A DNA stretch of 51,010 bases, taken from a virus. The first letter of the stretch is position 1. Every line of letters starts with the position of its first letter. The position numbers and the translations under genes are program-made. The notes below the pieces were generated by a model, which made no database searches, was not told the DNA's origin, and saw only the letters and a program-made list of their open reading frames with translations. The DNA lies in the IMG/VR virus record IMGVR_UViG_3300042922_000517, positions 1 through 51,010 of that record. One strand, written 5' to 3'. This document shows positions 1-9,756 of this stretch, one piece after another.

Positions 1-15
1 TCCGCCAACTGTTCA
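1..15. repeat. 15-bp terminal overlap, left copy
   Basis: Bases 1-15 are identical to bases 50996-51010. The same reading frame is open through both copies. This is most simply an assembly overlap of a circular molecule. Because 15 is a multiple of three, a genuine tandem repeat (EQLAD twice) cannot be excluded. Confidence 0.9.
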
Positions 16-260
16 TTAACGGCAACCAATTCTGTAGTGTGCCCATCTACATCCGTCCGCAGCGTGTCAGCTGCAGCGCTGACCGCCTCTAAGCCGTTCT
101 CTAGCTTATTCAGGTTCAAGGCATTCACTGGTGTCCCCGCTTCAGTAATGGTCCCTTCAGAGGGCACGTGCGTTATGCTGCCGTCTGAGTTTGTGGTTTC
201 GATATACGTTCGCGGGCGCTGGACAAGACGATCTTTCCATGTTGTTTTGGTATACGCCAT
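1..260 (-). CDS. N-terminal part of SGNH-hydrolase tail fibre protein (continues at right end of window)
   Basis: This is the first 86 or so codons of the tail protein whose remainder is 48835..51010. The start is ATG at 260, with a GGAG Shine-Dalgarno (SD) about 9 bases upstream that overlaps the stop of the preceding gene. The N-terminal ~60 residues (TTWKDRLVQRPRTY, then an EAGTPVNALNLNKLE-type segment) match the N-terminus of the neighbouring tail protein at 711..2108, so both probably use the same baseplate-attachment domain. Reading runs without a stop to base 1 and continues in frame from base 51010 once the shared 15 bases are collapsed, giving an 806-residue protein. Function is inferred from the hydrolase domain in the other part. 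Confidence 0.85.
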   Translation of the reverse strand, partial: MAYTKTTWKDRLVQRPRTYIETTNSDGSITHVPSEGTITEAGTPVNALNLNKLENGLEAVSAAADTLRTDVDGHTTELVAVNEQLA

Positions 261-668
261 TTATAGCACTCCTTCGCCGGCCGCAAATGTCCCGGCATAC
301 TTATAATTGTTAATTGCGTCCATCAGCAAAATATAAATCAGGTTTAGATTGTTTTCATATCGGTTGGCGTCATTGTAATCAAATGGCTGATTCGCTGACC
401 AAGTTGTTTTAACTTCTTTCCAGCCCACCGGTTTATAAAAATTGCTCGCAAGAATTGCAATATTGCCTTCAATGCGATTTAGTTGATCATTAAATTCAAT
501 CCGCGACATCGTTCTATTGGTTGTGACCCCGTTGAGAGAAATCACTCTCGAGAGATATTCCCCTAATTTATCAGCCAAAAAAACAGAGTTTGATTCAACT
601 CTGTTCAGGTCTTCAAAATTATAGTAGTCATTAGATGTCCAATTTGTTTTAGGTGTTTGCCATGCCAA
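261..668 (-). CDS. Tail/baseplate appendage protein with two W..N..D.NR.E.N repeats
   Basis: A 135-residue protein between two tail fibre genes. It contains two copies of a motif of the form W(3-5)T.W...(D/Q)..(N/D)..D.NR.E.N, one near residue 2 and one near residue 85. Such motifs recur in Firmicutes siphophage proteins encoded between the baseplate and the lysis genes. A longer reading starts at ATG 692, but TTG at 668 is preferred because GAAGGTG lies 6-7 bases upstream and the product then begins MAWQTP. The gene ends immediately before the next tail fibre. The role as a baseplate-to-fibre connector is inferred from position and repeat type only. Confidence 0.6.
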   Translation of the reverse strand: MAWQTPKTNWTSNDYYNFEDLNRVESNSVFLADKLGEYLSRVISLNGVTTNRTMSRIEFNDQLNRIEGNIAILASNFYKPVGWKEVKTTWSANQPFDYNDANRYENNLNLIYILLMDAINNYKYAGTFAAGEGVL

Positions 669-710
669 TATATTCACCTTCTTTATATACAAATAACATC
701 TAAAAAGCTT

Positions 711-2108
711 CTAAGCGTAGAGTATATTACCTGCAAAGCAGCATCCATTGTAAGGGCTGCTTGAACCTGATGAAACGGACTGCCAACGCAGTGTAATGGC
801 TCCAGCAGCATTAAAACCACCAGGCAAACTATATGTGTTAGTAGCTCCTATTATATCTTCTGTACTTATTTTAACTGTTCGGGCCGCTGCATTGAAATAT
901 ACGTCTTTTATGCGTACAGTCATCTGTGTATTAGATATGCTGATTAAGTTTAAGCTAACCCCACCAGCATCGACAATCTGGAAATGCAGCAAAGGACTGC
1001 CTGTCGTGGCATACGTAAATATGGAAGAAACACCATTGCTACTTGGATAGTCTCCGAATATGAAATACTTACATGATGGGACCGTGACAATGTTGTATGT
1101 TCCCACAGCACCCGCACCTGGATAGCTATAATAATCTACGCCAATGACCCCAGAAGTATCAGGAACCAAAGAACCTTGTACTCCATAAATCCAAGTACCG
1201 TTTCGGATATTACTAGCTACAATGTTTCCGTCTGCTCTAGCTTGTGATGCCGTTACCTGAATTTCTGGATAACCAACACCAGTATTAGATAAATAAGCTC
1301 CGCGCGGTATTCTAATATAGAGTATACTGCCATCCCAACCACTTGAGACAGCTGCTGTATATGCCGCTTGGTTAGGCATTGTCCCTGCTGTTCCTGCTAT
1401 TGTGGTTCCGGACAATACATTCCCAGCAGGCACCGCAACTCCGCTCACAATGATATTGAAATCTCTTATACCGGGCGGCAACGTTTGGGCTGCTGGACCT
1501 GGAGTTACTGTAGTAACTCCAGAATCTCTTACAGGCAACTCCCCTACCAATTCGTCAGTGATATCATTGGTGAACTTTTTCCCAGCGCGGACATCCATTA
1601 CAACTGCATCACCATTGCCGCCCGCGCTATCGGCTAAAAAATCCGACCCAACTTTGCGAAATGTATAGGGTTTGCCTGCAATGAGCCTGCCGGCTGGGTA
1701 ATTAAGACCGTTTTGCTTCTTTAGTGGATATCCACCAAGTCCATTAATATTGAGCGTAGCATTTGCCCCATTAGTTACGTGAGGCACTATAGTAATACCA
1801 AACCCATCCAATAGTACAGACGGTGCCGGATTGAGTGTGACCGTATATGCCGTTGAGGTGCCCGCAGTGCCCGCGAACGCCGGCTGCCGGATATAGTCGT
1901 TCACCCCATTTCCAACAGCTTCGCTTACATCCTCAAGGCCTTGTTCGATTTGATTCATGTTTTCAGCTATCAATGGTGTTCCTGCTTCTATAATGATCCC
2001 TTCAGCAGGCAACAGTGTGACCGTACCATCGACATTTTCTTGTAAATTGTATGTTTTAGGCCGCTCGACTTGCCGGTCTACCCAAGTCCTAGGGGTATAT
2101 ACCATCAT
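711..2108 (-). CDS. Tail fibre / receptor-binding protein
   Basis: A 465-residue protein, rich in Gly, Ala, Thr and Ser in the C-terminal two thirds. Its first ~60 residues (TWVDRQVERPKTY, then EAGTPLIAENMNQIE) are paralogous to the N-terminus of the SGNH-hydrolase tail protein, suggesting a shared docking domain. The middle contains a NINGLGGYPLKK stretch typical of phage fibre repeats. SD GGCGGTGA precedes two adjacent ATG codons (2108 and 2105). The variable C-terminus is the likely receptor-binding part, though this is inferred from fibre architecture rather than shown by sequence. Confidence 0.7.
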   Translation of the reverse strand: MMVYTPRTWVDRQVERPKTYNLQENVDGTVTLLPAEGIIIEAGTPLIAENMNQIEQGLEDVSEAVGNGVNDYIRQPAFAGTAGTSTAYTVTLNPAPSVLLDGFGITIVPHVTNGANATLNINGLGGYPLKKQNGLNYPAGRLIAGKPYTFRKVGSDFLADSAGGNGDAVVMDVRAGKKFTNDITDELVGELPVRDSGVTTVTPGPAAQTLPPGIRDFNIIVSGVAVPAGNVLSGTTIAGTAGTMPNQAAYTAAVSSGWDGSILYIRIPRGAYLSNTGVGYPEIQVTASQARADGNIVASNIRNGTWIYGVQGSLVPDTSGVIGVDYYSYPGAGAVGTYNIVTVPSCKYFIFGDYPSSNGVSSIFTYATTGSPLLHFQIVDAGGVSLNLISISNTQMTVRIKDVYFNAAARTVKISTEDIIGATNTYSLPGGFNAAGAITLRWQSVSSGSSSPYNGCCFAGNILYA

Positions 2109-2126
2109 TTCACCGCCTTGTAGGTA

Positions 2127-3530
2127 TTAATATTTTTGCAAAATGATCTTAGCGGATACATAATCGCTTGTTCCGAGTCCTCCATATATTCCGTAAGGAG
2201 TGATAGTAACGTTCGTGCTCAGCTGCCGTCTGTTCCCATCCGATAATACTCCGATGACACCTAAAACCATCGTGTTTTCTTTGTTCCAGGAGGAATCCGG
2301 GTAATTAGCGTTAAAATCTGTTGTCCCGGAGATCATGTCGGCATCAATAACAAGCTTGTCCGGAGCTCCGTTGACGCTGACCCCTTTGCGGGGGTGAAAG
2401 GATCTCGTTGTCTTGAGCATTTTCTTAACCGTATAGCTAACTTTGCTATAGTAGTTAAATTCAATGTTTACCCGTAGTCCACCAGATTCCCAGGTATGCT
2501 GCTTATTTCTGAGCATGTCCTCATAATAGGCAGTGGTACCATTCAGATAGGATATGATCATATTATCCTTGTTCCAACTGGAATCAGGAAAAGGAATAAG
2601 TACTGTCGTTGCCCCTGCTGGGTTTATGTCTGCTGATACTGTGCCTACCGTCTCCCAGGAGGTAATCTTTAATTCTCCTTCAGCAGTGACTTCAAGCATG
2701 TCCTGCCAGTTTTCAACCTGTGGCCTCATGTAGCCACCCAAGCGCTTAATAACAAACTTGGTATCTTCCATAGTGGCCCGATTGGATCCGGGGTTAATGG
2801 TTTCCCCCTGATCATAGAAGTTAATAGCACTCTGCAATCCATAGTAATAACCGGCCAGCTGATCCTCGTCTTTATTCCATAGTCCGTGCTGTGTATTCCA
2901 CATTGTGCCGTTGTAGGCAAACGTGTAATCCGTAACCGGCCGCCCGGGCGTTGAACGTCCACCACTAAACTTTCCGATGGAGACTCGCTTAAATGGGGAT
3001 GTTCCAGAACCATCAATCTCAAACCCTGCACCACCTATTGTCATACCTCCATAGGCGTCCAGCATAAAGTGATTGTTCCATCCGAGCATAATTCCATACT
3101 CACGCCAAGAACCGTCCTCCTGGAGAGCTCCAATGTCCTCTCCGGTCAAGTCTCGCATGGGGTCACCTTCGGCATAGGCTTTCTTGCCGTTTGCCTTCCA
3201 CAAGTTAACCCCCTGGTTGATGAAATCCCCTATAGATTCTTCGCCTGGGTAAGTCCCGCCGCCCTGCATCTGCCACCCAAAGGAGAAGTTGTCCGGATCT
3301 GTCCGTTTAAACCGCTGAGTGTCGTAATCGTACCAAGCATTGATTAGTATCCAAACCTCTGTATACGGTACACCGCCGCGGACGCCCGTGATAACAGCAA
3401 AGTTATATGCGCTCTGAGGGTCTTGAGAGTTCTTCGGGAATAAAGATAAACTGCCTTCGGCTCGCACTGGCCCTTTAGTCGAACCTTCTCTAGCCGATGA
3501 CTTTACTCCCCAGTTATATGTCCCTCCCAT
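2127..3530 (-). CDS. Baseplate or upper fibre protein, unknown fold
   Basis: A 467-residue protein directly after the large hub protein (stop and start are adjacent). It is rich in Trp, Tyr, Gly and Asn, with phrases such as FAYNGTMWNTQHG that suggest an extended beta-rich virion protein. Two similar PDSSWNK(D/E)N segments occur near residues 315 and 425, so the C-terminal half may carry an internal duplication. SD GGAGG lies 6 bases before ATG 3530. Position between the hub and the fibres is the only evidence for a baseplate role; no enzyme motif is visible. Confidence 0.6.
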   Translation of the reverse strand: MGGTYNWGVKSSAREGSTKGPVRAEGSLSLFPKNSQDPQSAYNFAVITGVRGGVPYTEVWILINAWYDYDTQRFKRTDPDNFSFGWQMQGGGTYPGEESIGDFINQGVNLWKANGKKAYAEGDPMRDLTGEDIGALQEDGSWREYGIMLGWNNHFMLDAYGGMTIGGAGFEIDGSGTSPFKRVSIGKFSGGRSTPGRPVTDYTFAYNGTMWNTQHGLWNKDEDQLAGYYYGLQSAINFYDQGETINPGSNRATMEDTKFVIKRLGGYMRPQVENWQDMLEVTAEGELKITSWETVGTVSADINPAGATTVLIPFPDSSWNKDNMIISYLNGTTAYYEDMLRNKQHTWESGGLRVNIEFNYYSKVSYTVKKMLKTTRSFHPRKGVSVNGAPDKLVIDADMISGTTDFNANYPDSSWNKENTMVLGVIGVLSDGNRRQLSTNVTITPYGIYGGLGTSDYVSAKIILQKY

Positions 3531-5393
3531 TTACATCCCTCCTTTGGTTGTCGTCTTGCCGCGTAGGGCTCCATCAAATTCATATTCCTGCTTGATAATT
3601 CGCGATTGTTTTTTTGCTCCGAAACTATCCTCGACCAGTACAATATCACCGCACTCTAAACATGGATTTTGCCGCCAATTCACATCATAAATAGCCCGCA
3701 GCGCTTTCTCCTGCAGTATCCATTTACCTATTTCATAAGCGTGCGCCGGGTCATTAATCAGCGGGTTGTCCAGCTTCAGAGGGGCTCCGTCAGAGATTGC
3801 CGGATCCGTCAAAGTATAGGTAGTTTTGACAGTCATGAGAGATGTTCCGGTCACACGAACCCCTACAGCGCCGTTTGCAGTAATTTGGATTCTCAGCCCC
3901 ACATCATATGATCCTAAAACTGTGTATGCTGAAGCTCCTGTTACTGTGATGCTGCTGCTACTGGCGATAATAGGGTCCTGATAATCGAAAAACACAGTGA
4001 GTGTGCCGTCAATGTCCACTGTCGTATTGAGCACTTCCTTGCCAACTTCATCAGCGGCATAGTTATTCACGACAACATCCAGGCTGTTTATCAGCTTATC
4101 AAGTTTGATCTGAGGCTCTTTATACACATTGTCAAAGGTGATTGACTTCATGCCATAATCATTATCAATCTCCATAAAGGTGCTAGGGCTTACATATAGG
4201 CCTGGCTCTCCAATATAGGTTAAGTAGGTTGTGCGGGCATCCAGAGCTTCAAACTGACGAACATTCAGATACCCCGCTCTATCCTTGAAGACAGCAGCCT
4301 TCCCTGCTAGGCCAATACACTGCAGCGCCTTTCTGGCCGATAACTTATCCTTAAATCCGCTTGTTGGTATGTCTGCGAGTGCGGGATCGATATAGTAAAA
4401 CTCCACTCCGGACCGGAGCATTATGTCTTCAGCCAGATCATAGAGATTAGTATCCGATATACTGACATAATCAATAGACTCCAAGTTATTAAGAATATCC
4501 CGGGCCGTAAATGTAGTGGTCAAGGAACCTTCATCGCTCTGCCAATCGGTAAGATAAAATTTACTTGCCCCGATATATTCAAATACGCCGGGGGCCACTT
4601 CTACCCCTAGGGACATGCTTACCTCTTGGTTTTTGTTTAAGTAACGGTAAAACCCATCTGGGTTGAGGATATTGAATTCCTTGTCGCTGTTATCAACCGT
4701 GAATTTCAACTCATTTGACGGCAGCGTGTCACCAACAACATTCATTTGCTCGATGAGATTAACCTTAATCAACTTCTCGCCGTCATACTGTTTAATAATA
4801 CCGAAGTCGATTTCAATCACTCGGGCTCGCCGATACGGCTTAGCCCATTTGGTAATCGTAAGTATGATTTTTTTATAAGCGTTCAGGCCTTCTTCAAATA
4901 CATAAAGCGGACTGTTATTGCCAATCACATTGTCATGGTTGATTATTTCGTTATCTTCGTCATAAACATCAATCACAAAATCAGCAGCGTATTCATTCGC
5001 CATCTGGTCAAATACGATGGACAGCCCTAAAGAACTATGGGGCTCAGCGAATGAACAGGTTATGATTTGCGGAGTGGCGAACACTCCTACAGCATTACAT
5101 ATTTCGGAGCTCCACCAACCTAACTCATCGTCAGCTACATCAGAGGACCGCGGCGGAATACAAAATGTGCCGTCCAGCTTGAAATAGTCTTTTTCGAAAG
5201 TGGCGTACCTGTTTGTTGTTTTCCTGATCTTATTATCCAGTTGCCAAGACCTCGATATAAGCGCCTCAGAGGGCGTGGTGAACGTATTGTCCTCATAGGC
5301 AGTGTTATCCAGGATATCAAACTGCACCGCCGCTGCCGTCTTGCGAGTGGGAGCATAGACGGCGTTTTTGAATGCCCTTGATACATTTATCAA
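3531..5393 (-). CDS. Baseplate hub / tail-associated protein
   Basis: A 620-residue protein just downstream of the tape measure and a small tail protein, the position of the hub or Tal protein in siphophages. It carries beta-rich hub-like segments (NELKFTVDNSDKEF near 230; YIGASKFYLTDWQSD near 275) and ends with LECGDIVLVEDSFGAK and RIIKQEYEFDGALRG. The latter resemble the C-terminus of gp27-like hubs, where the chain returns to a fixed beta barrel. The start is TTG 5393 with GGGAG just upstream. No peptidase or lysozyme motif was seen. Confidence 0.65.
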   Translation of the reverse strand: MINVSRAFKNAVYAPTRKTAAAVQFDILDNTAYEDNTFTTPSEALISRSWQLDNKIRKTTNRYATFEKDYFKLDGTFCIPPRSSDVADDELGWWSSEICNAVGVFATPQIITCSFAEPHSSLGLSIVFDQMANEYAADFVIDVYDEDNEIINHDNVIGNNSPLYVFEEGLNAYKKIILTITKWAKPYRRARVIEIDFGIIKQYDGEKLIKVNLIEQMNVVGDTLPSNELKFTVDNSDKEFNILNPDGFYRYLNKNQEVSMSLGVEVAPGVFEYIGASKFYLTDWQSDEGSLTTTFTARDILNNLESIDYVSISDTNLYDLAEDIMLRSGVEFYYIDPALADIPTSGFKDKLSARKALQCIGLAGKAAVFKDRAGYLNVRQFEALDARTTYLTYIGEPGLYVSPSTFMEIDNDYGMKSITFDNVYKEPQIKLDKLINSLDVVVNNYAADEVGKEVLNTTVDIDGTLTVFFDYQDPIIASSSSITVTGASAYTVLGSYDVGLRIQITANGAVGVRVTGTSLMTVKTTYTLTDPAISDGAPLKLDNPLINDPAHAYEIGKWILQEKALRAIYDVNWRQNPCLECGDIVLVEDSFGAKKQSRIIKQEYEFDGALRGKTTTKGGM

Positions 5394-5407
5394 TATCTCC
5401 CACTCCT

Positions 5408-5749
5408 TTATAGTTCGATCAGATTGAATTTAATATCTTTCCAGCGTATTACGCCGTTCAAAAAATCCATAGCCCCAATACTCTTATCGCCGGCATAGAA
5501 TGACGCCGACTGCCGGCCGCCAGTGGGATCCGGATATGTTACGGTAAAAGTAATCGGCGATATCGTGCTCAGTACAAGAGAAAGTTGGTTTTCGGTCAGG
5601 TATTTCCACGATAATTCTAATTTCCGCTTGGTGGTTATACGCTCAATGATCATGCGCCCCCGGGCATTTCGCTCGGCCTTAACGATATCATTTATACCCA
5701 CCCTAAAATCTGAGGGAGTGGGCAATTCCACTCCATTGACTGTGATCAT
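5408..5749 (-). CDS. Small tail protein, distal-tail-like (DUF6711-type)
   Basis: A 113-residue protein that begins MITVNGVELPTPSDF, an opening shared by a family of small Firmicutes phage proteins found after the tape measure gene (I recall it as DUF6711). The ATG at 5749 follows a GGGAG sequence. Position between tape measure and hub suggests an adaptor or distal-tail role, although it is much shorter than classical Dit proteins. The family recollection is from memory; the role is inference. Confidence 0.6.
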   Translation of the reverse strand: MITVNGVELPTPSDFRVGINDIVKAERNARGRMIIERITTKRKLELSWKYLTENQLSLVLSTISPITFTVTYPDPTGGRQSASFYAGDKSIGAMDFLNGVIRWKDIKFNLIEL

Positions 5750-5761
5750 GTTCCCACTCCC

Positions 5762-8700
5762 TTATGTTGTAGTGAGTATTGCGCCGCCAATACGTCCCTG
5801 CTCTTGTTCCAGATACGGATTCATTATGCGGGCTAGTGTAGTTCCGTCAATTTGCACGACAATATCCCCACCACCGGTAGGTGCTGAGCCGTTTCCGCCC
5901 ATTTGCATTGCTGCCATGACAGCGGACCCTAACGTACTTGCCAAAGTATTCACGAAGCTAGTGTTCTCCAGCGGAATAACAGCTTCCTTGCCCGCTTCGC
6001 CGATCATCGCCACTGTTGGGGAATCAACAATTCCGCCTCTAGCCAATCTAGGTATCCGCGGGATGTCGATACCGAATTTTTCTCCTCCAAATCCTGGCAC
6101 CCAATCAGGTATGTCGATCTTAATCGAATTCAGACCCAAAATCATTTGATTTACTCCATCGATGATCATATTTAAAGGATACTTGACAATTGACCATAGG
6201 CTGTCAAATACGCCTTTGAATATCGTTTTCACACCTTCCCAAGCCTTGCCCCAATCACCGGTAAATGCTCCTAAGAGGAATGTAATTAAACCGTTGAACA
6301 CTTCCATGATCCCCTTAATAACTCCACCAATAGATTTAATTACATCAGTCACAATGTTAAGAGCTATATTAAATCCCTTTACAAATGCTGGTGCAAGGCT
6401 ATCTATGATCATGTTAATCAAAGGGTCGATGAATTTGTTATAAATCATCGTTCCTAATTCAATCAGGTTCAGTACAAAGTCCATCATTTGTTTAGCAATA
6501 TCCTTGAATGTACCTTCCCAGAGCTCTTTGATTTTTGCCAGGAACGGCATGATTATAGGCTTTAGCACATCATCCCATAACCGCTGTACAGTTTTCATGA
6601 TTTTATCAAGCACTTCAGACAATCCGTCCAATATTGCCTGCCCATGTTCTTCCCAAGCACTTTGGATGATATCGAGTGTATCCAGTACAATTTCCTTTAT
6701 GATTTCAAAGATAGGTTTCAGTGTAGTCTCCCATACATCGTTAATCAGTTCTACAGCCCACTCAAACGCTTTAGCCGTTTCTTCAAATGCCCATGCTAAG
6801 GTTTCCGCAAAGATCGGAATGAAAGTTTCTTCCAATTGCTTCACAATCGGTAGGATAAAATCGTTAATTGCAAAATCGATAAATGGTTTAATCGTGTTAT
6901 CCATCAAGCTTTTAATGGAGAATCCGATCGTCTCCATGGCGTTAATGTAGGCATTCTTAACTAATTCAATAGCCGGCTGCCATGTACCGCTCCACAATTC
7001 GTTAACCATGTCTGTGGCATTCCGGAATACTTTAGAGAACTCTTCTATTGACCACACCAGCGTATCAGTAAATAACGGCACGAATACTTTCAAGAACTGA
7101 TTGACGATAGGCACGATAAAGTCATCCACCATGTAGACCACAAAAGGTTTGATGAACCCATTGAGCAGATTCTGCAGCGATCCGCCAATATCAGGTATTG
7201 CACTCATAAATGCATCCCTTAAGGACACCACGGCAGGCATAAGTGTTGATGTGAATAGCGCATTGACCGTGTCTACCACCAGCGTTGCAGTTTTCGAGAA
7301 CTCCGTCATAGCAAACACCAGGGTATCGGCGAAAATTGGGACAAGAGTTTCGTTAAGCTGTGCAGCTACTGGGATAAGGAACTGATTAAGCATGTAATCA
7401 ACAAATGGGTTGATCGTATTGTCCAACAAGCTTTGTATGGATGCTGCTATAGTCGGCATTGTCTCTAAAAATGCATTTTTAACATTCTCCAGAGCCGGCA
7501 GCCACGTCCCCGACCACAATCCCTCTACCACATCAGTTAAATTCCGAAATGTCTTTGCAAATGTTTCAAAAGCCCATGTGATTTCACTAGCAATAACCGG
7601 TGCAAAAGACTTAGTGAATCCAACCACGATGGAAGGAATGAAATCAAGTAAAATATATTTCCCAATAGGGATAAGTGTATTATCTCTCAACTGAGAAAAT
7701 GTCTTACCCATGTCATTTATAGCCGCCATAATGGGAGCCTTCATATCAACCAACGGCTGCAGCGCAGGGCGTAATCCTGACCACGCACCGGCAAACACAT
7801 TCCACAGATCGGCTAAGTCTGATCCCAATTGTTTAAGAATTCTTCTTGCTTCATCGGCCGCAGCTTGAATTGCCTCCGGTATTGGCGCTGCGGTGAAATC
7901 ATTGATTCCGGGCATAATGCCCAAATCACCAACGGCGCCGGCTCCCGCCCCGTCAGCATCGTCAGCCGCGGAGGTTCCTGATTTATCAGCCAACTGGTTA
8001 ATCTCATCAAATGAGGCGACAGCGCCTTTAGCCTCTTTGGCGGCCTTCTTTGCCTTTTTGCCAGCTGCTTCTGCGGCATCTCCTACATTTATTTGAGCTG
8101 CGGCCGCCTGATTAGCACTAGCAGCCTGCGCAGTCTGGCCTTTTGCCACTCCGAAGAGCGCCTGCATAAATGACGCGATGTACGCCGCCACTCTAGCTAC
8201 CGCATTAGCGAGCGTCTGCAGCAAGGGCAAGATAACATTGGCGATCGGCATAAACGCCTGCCCCATGCTCACCTGTATGTCTTTCATCGTCTTTGTGAGT
8301 GCTGCAATACGCCCGGCATAAGTATCCGTGTACTTTGCCGCATCACCGATCTGAAAGCGCGTCTCTTCAATGATACCGTTAACTTCAGCAGTAATTTTTT
8401 GCTGTTTGGTAAGCTCCGTGTAGCTTATGCCCTGTGCCTTTGCATAATCTAGCCACATCTTCGCGACATTTTTTGTGACCCCGGCATTATCTACCAGTAT
8501 CGAGTTTTCATTTTTCAGACCTTCTGTAGCAGACTCTACCGCTTTACCCAGCGTATAGGACGCCTGACGGCCAAATGCAGCGGAGTCCTTTAAGCGATTC
8601 ATTACGATTTGAATTTGATCCTCTGTATACCCTCTAGACGCCAAGTTCTTGTAAGCGGTCACGGCGCTAGTAAGAGGCACTAAACCGTCTTTAATATACT

Positions 8701-8998
8701 CCTGGATGTACTGATTCGCGTTCTTCATCGACATCCCATGGCCTACTACGATGCTTGTCAGCCCCGCCATAGCACTTTCCAGTTCACTCGCGGCGCCGAT
8801 AGCATCTTTGACCAGTTTGGCTATTCCCAGGGCTGCTATTGCAGCAGCGACCGCCTTAAAAGCTTTCGACATGCCGTCCGTAGCCTTCTTAACGCTGTTT
8901 TCCATCTGCCCAACCTGCCGCTGGGCATCCCGTATGCCGTCTCGCAATCCGCGAGTCTCGGCTGTAATCAGTATTCGCAGTTCATCAATTGTCGCCAT
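5762..8998 (-). CDS. Tail tape measure protein
   Basis: A 1078-residue, helix-rich protein that sets tail length and is ejected with DNA. The N-terminus (MATIDELRILITAETRG, then QVGQMENSVKKAT) is typical of tape measures. Residues ~210-290 hold hydrophobic segments, followed by an Ala/Lys-rich linker near 310-350. From about residue 400 to 780 a unit of roughly 90-100 residues repeats four times (for example LDNTINPFVDYMLNQFLIP and MDNTIKPFIDFAINDFILP). ATG 8998 is preferred over the upstream ATG 9046 because it has a GGGGTG SD and overlaps the chaperone gene by only 14 bases. Size and position downstream of frameshifting chaperones fit well. Confidence 0.93.
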   Translation of the reverse strand: MATIDELRILITAETRGLRDGIRDAQRQVGQMENSVKKATDGMSKAFKAVAAAIAALGIAKLVKDAIGAASELESAMAGLTSIVVGHGMSMKNANQYIQEYIKDGLVPLTSAVTAYKNLASRGYTEDQIQIVMNRLKDSAAFGRQASYTLGKAVESATEGLKNENSILVDNAGVTKNVAKMWLDYAKAQGISYTELTKQQKITAEVNGIIEETRFQIGDAAKYTDTYAGRIAALTKTMKDIQVSMGQAFMPIANVILPLLQTLANAVARVAAYIASFMQALFGVAKGQTAQAASANQAAAAQINVGDAAEAAGKKAKKAAKEAKGAVASFDEINQLADKSGTSAADDADGAGAGAVGDLGIMPGINDFTAAPIPEAIQAAADEARRILKQLGSDLADLWNVFAGAWSGLRPALQPLVDMKAPIMAAINDMGKTFSQLRDNTLIPIGKYILLDFIPSIVVGFTKSFAPVIASEITWAFETFAKTFRNLTDVVEGLWSGTWLPALENVKNAFLETMPTIAASIQSLLDNTINPFVDYMLNQFLIPVAAQLNETLVPIFADTLVFAMTEFSKTATLVVDTVNALFTSTLMPAVVSLRDAFMSAIPDIGGSLQNLLNGFIKPFVVYMVDDFIVPIVNQFLKVFVPLFTDTLVWSIEEFSKVFRNATDMVNELWSGTWQPAIELVKNAYINAMETIGFSIKSLMDNTIKPFIDFAINDFILPIVKQLEETFIPIFAETLAWAFEETAKAFEWAVELINDVWETTLKPIFEIIKEIVLDTLDIIQSAWEEHGQAILDGLSEVLDKIMKTVQRLWDDVLKPIIMPFLAKIKELWEGTFKDIAKQMMDFVLNLIELGTMIYNKFIDPLINMIIDSLAPAFVKGFNIALNIVTDVIKSIGGVIKGIMEVFNGLITFLLGAFTGDWGKAWEGVKTIFKGVFDSLWSIVKYPLNMIIDGVNQMILGLNSIKIDIPDWVPGFGGEKFGIDIPRIPRLARGGIVDSPTVAMIGEAGKEAVIPLENTSFVNTLASTLGSAVMAAMQMGGNGSAPTGGGDIVVQIDGTTLARIMNPYLEQEQGRIGGAILTTT

Positions 8999-9727
8999 TC
9001 TTTTTAGCACCCCGCTTCCGGCGTTCAGCTTCAGCTGCGTATGCATTTACCCGGGCCTTCATGATTTCCCATGGTTGTTGTACTGGTTTTTGTTCTTTGG
9101 TATTTTCGTTTTCTTGAGGTTCACACAATTTCGGGAAGGCCTTTTCGAAAGGTGGGTACTTCTTAGGCGCATTGACGGCTATTCCCACCAGGGTTGCGAT
9201 AGAGTGCAATAACTCGGCCTGCTGCTTCAGCTCATTTTTGTTAATTTTCTGTTTTGCCTTAATTGCCGCCGCTATTTCCTTAAAAGTCATGTCCCAATAA
9301 AAAACTGCATCCACACCGCACTCAAGCGCGATAGGATACAGCTCGTCATATAACTCTGTTAATGTTTTGTGTCGGTCTGGCGGGTCGGAGTCTTCTACTC
9401 CGCCACTTTCTCCTTCGGAAAAAAACCACTGACCTTAAATACCTCCATCAATACAGGGATAAGGTCCATATAGGATTGACCGGAGTCTACATATTCATCG
9501 TACATATTCAGTACGTCAGTAAATGAAACATTGGCTTGGAATTTTTGCATCGATGCATGCAGGATTGTTAATAGATCCGATACCAGCGGCATGTTGCTTT
9601 CGCTGAGTGATGTTACTACATCCATCGGATTCTTTCCACCCAGTTTTTTCTCCAGGCTCTGACTCGCAGCTGCCGTCAAGCGCAGTTTATATTCTTTACC
9701 AACAGCTTCAAAGGTCGTGTACAACAT
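8985..9727 (-). CDS. Tail assembly chaperone, -1 frameshift fusion (GT type)
   Basis: The zero-frame chaperone (9395..9727) and the downstream ORF are joined by a -1 shift at a T7 run (9419-9425). The downstream frame is open all the way back to the run, so it needs no start of its own. The fusion would be 247 residues, with the added part containing WDMTFKEIAAAIKAKQK. A stem-loop CGGAGT/ACTCCG sits about 15 bases 3' of the slippery run. This mirrors the lambda G/GT arrangement conserved in siphophages. The product binds the tape measure during tail assembly but is absent from virions (family knowledge). Confidence 0.85.
9395..9727 (-). CDS. Tail assembly chaperone (G type, unshifted)
   Basis: A 110-residue helical acidic protein starting MLYTTFEAVGKEYKLRL, typical of the short chaperone upstream of tape measure genes. 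It ends SGFFPKEKVAE; the FF codons are the slippery T run. The gene is separated from the tail tube gene by a Pmp3-like insertion and a terminator, so it may depend on read-through. Confidence 0.8.
   Translation of the reverse strand: MLYTTFEAVGKEYKLRLTAAASQSLEKKLGGKNPMDVVTSLSESNMPLVSDLLTILHASMQKFQANVSFTDVLNMYDEYVDSGQSYMDLIPVLMEVFKVSGFFPKEKVAE
9419..9425 (-). promoter_or_regulatory. Slippery heptamer T TTT TTT for -1 frameshift
   Basis: Seven T residues (minus strand) read as GGT TTT TTT CCG in the zero frame. Slipping back one base opens a frame free of stops through 8985. A hairpin with 6-bp arms (CGGAGT/ACTCCG) follows about 15 bases downstream. Confidence 0.8.
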
Positions 9728-9756
9728 TAATGATCATCCTCTCAAATTTTCACACG

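Noticed and set aside
5523-6950. Several plus-strand ORFs over the tape measure gene (up to 208 residues)
   Set aside because: Antisense shadows of a long helical gene; no ribosome sites or recognisable motifs.
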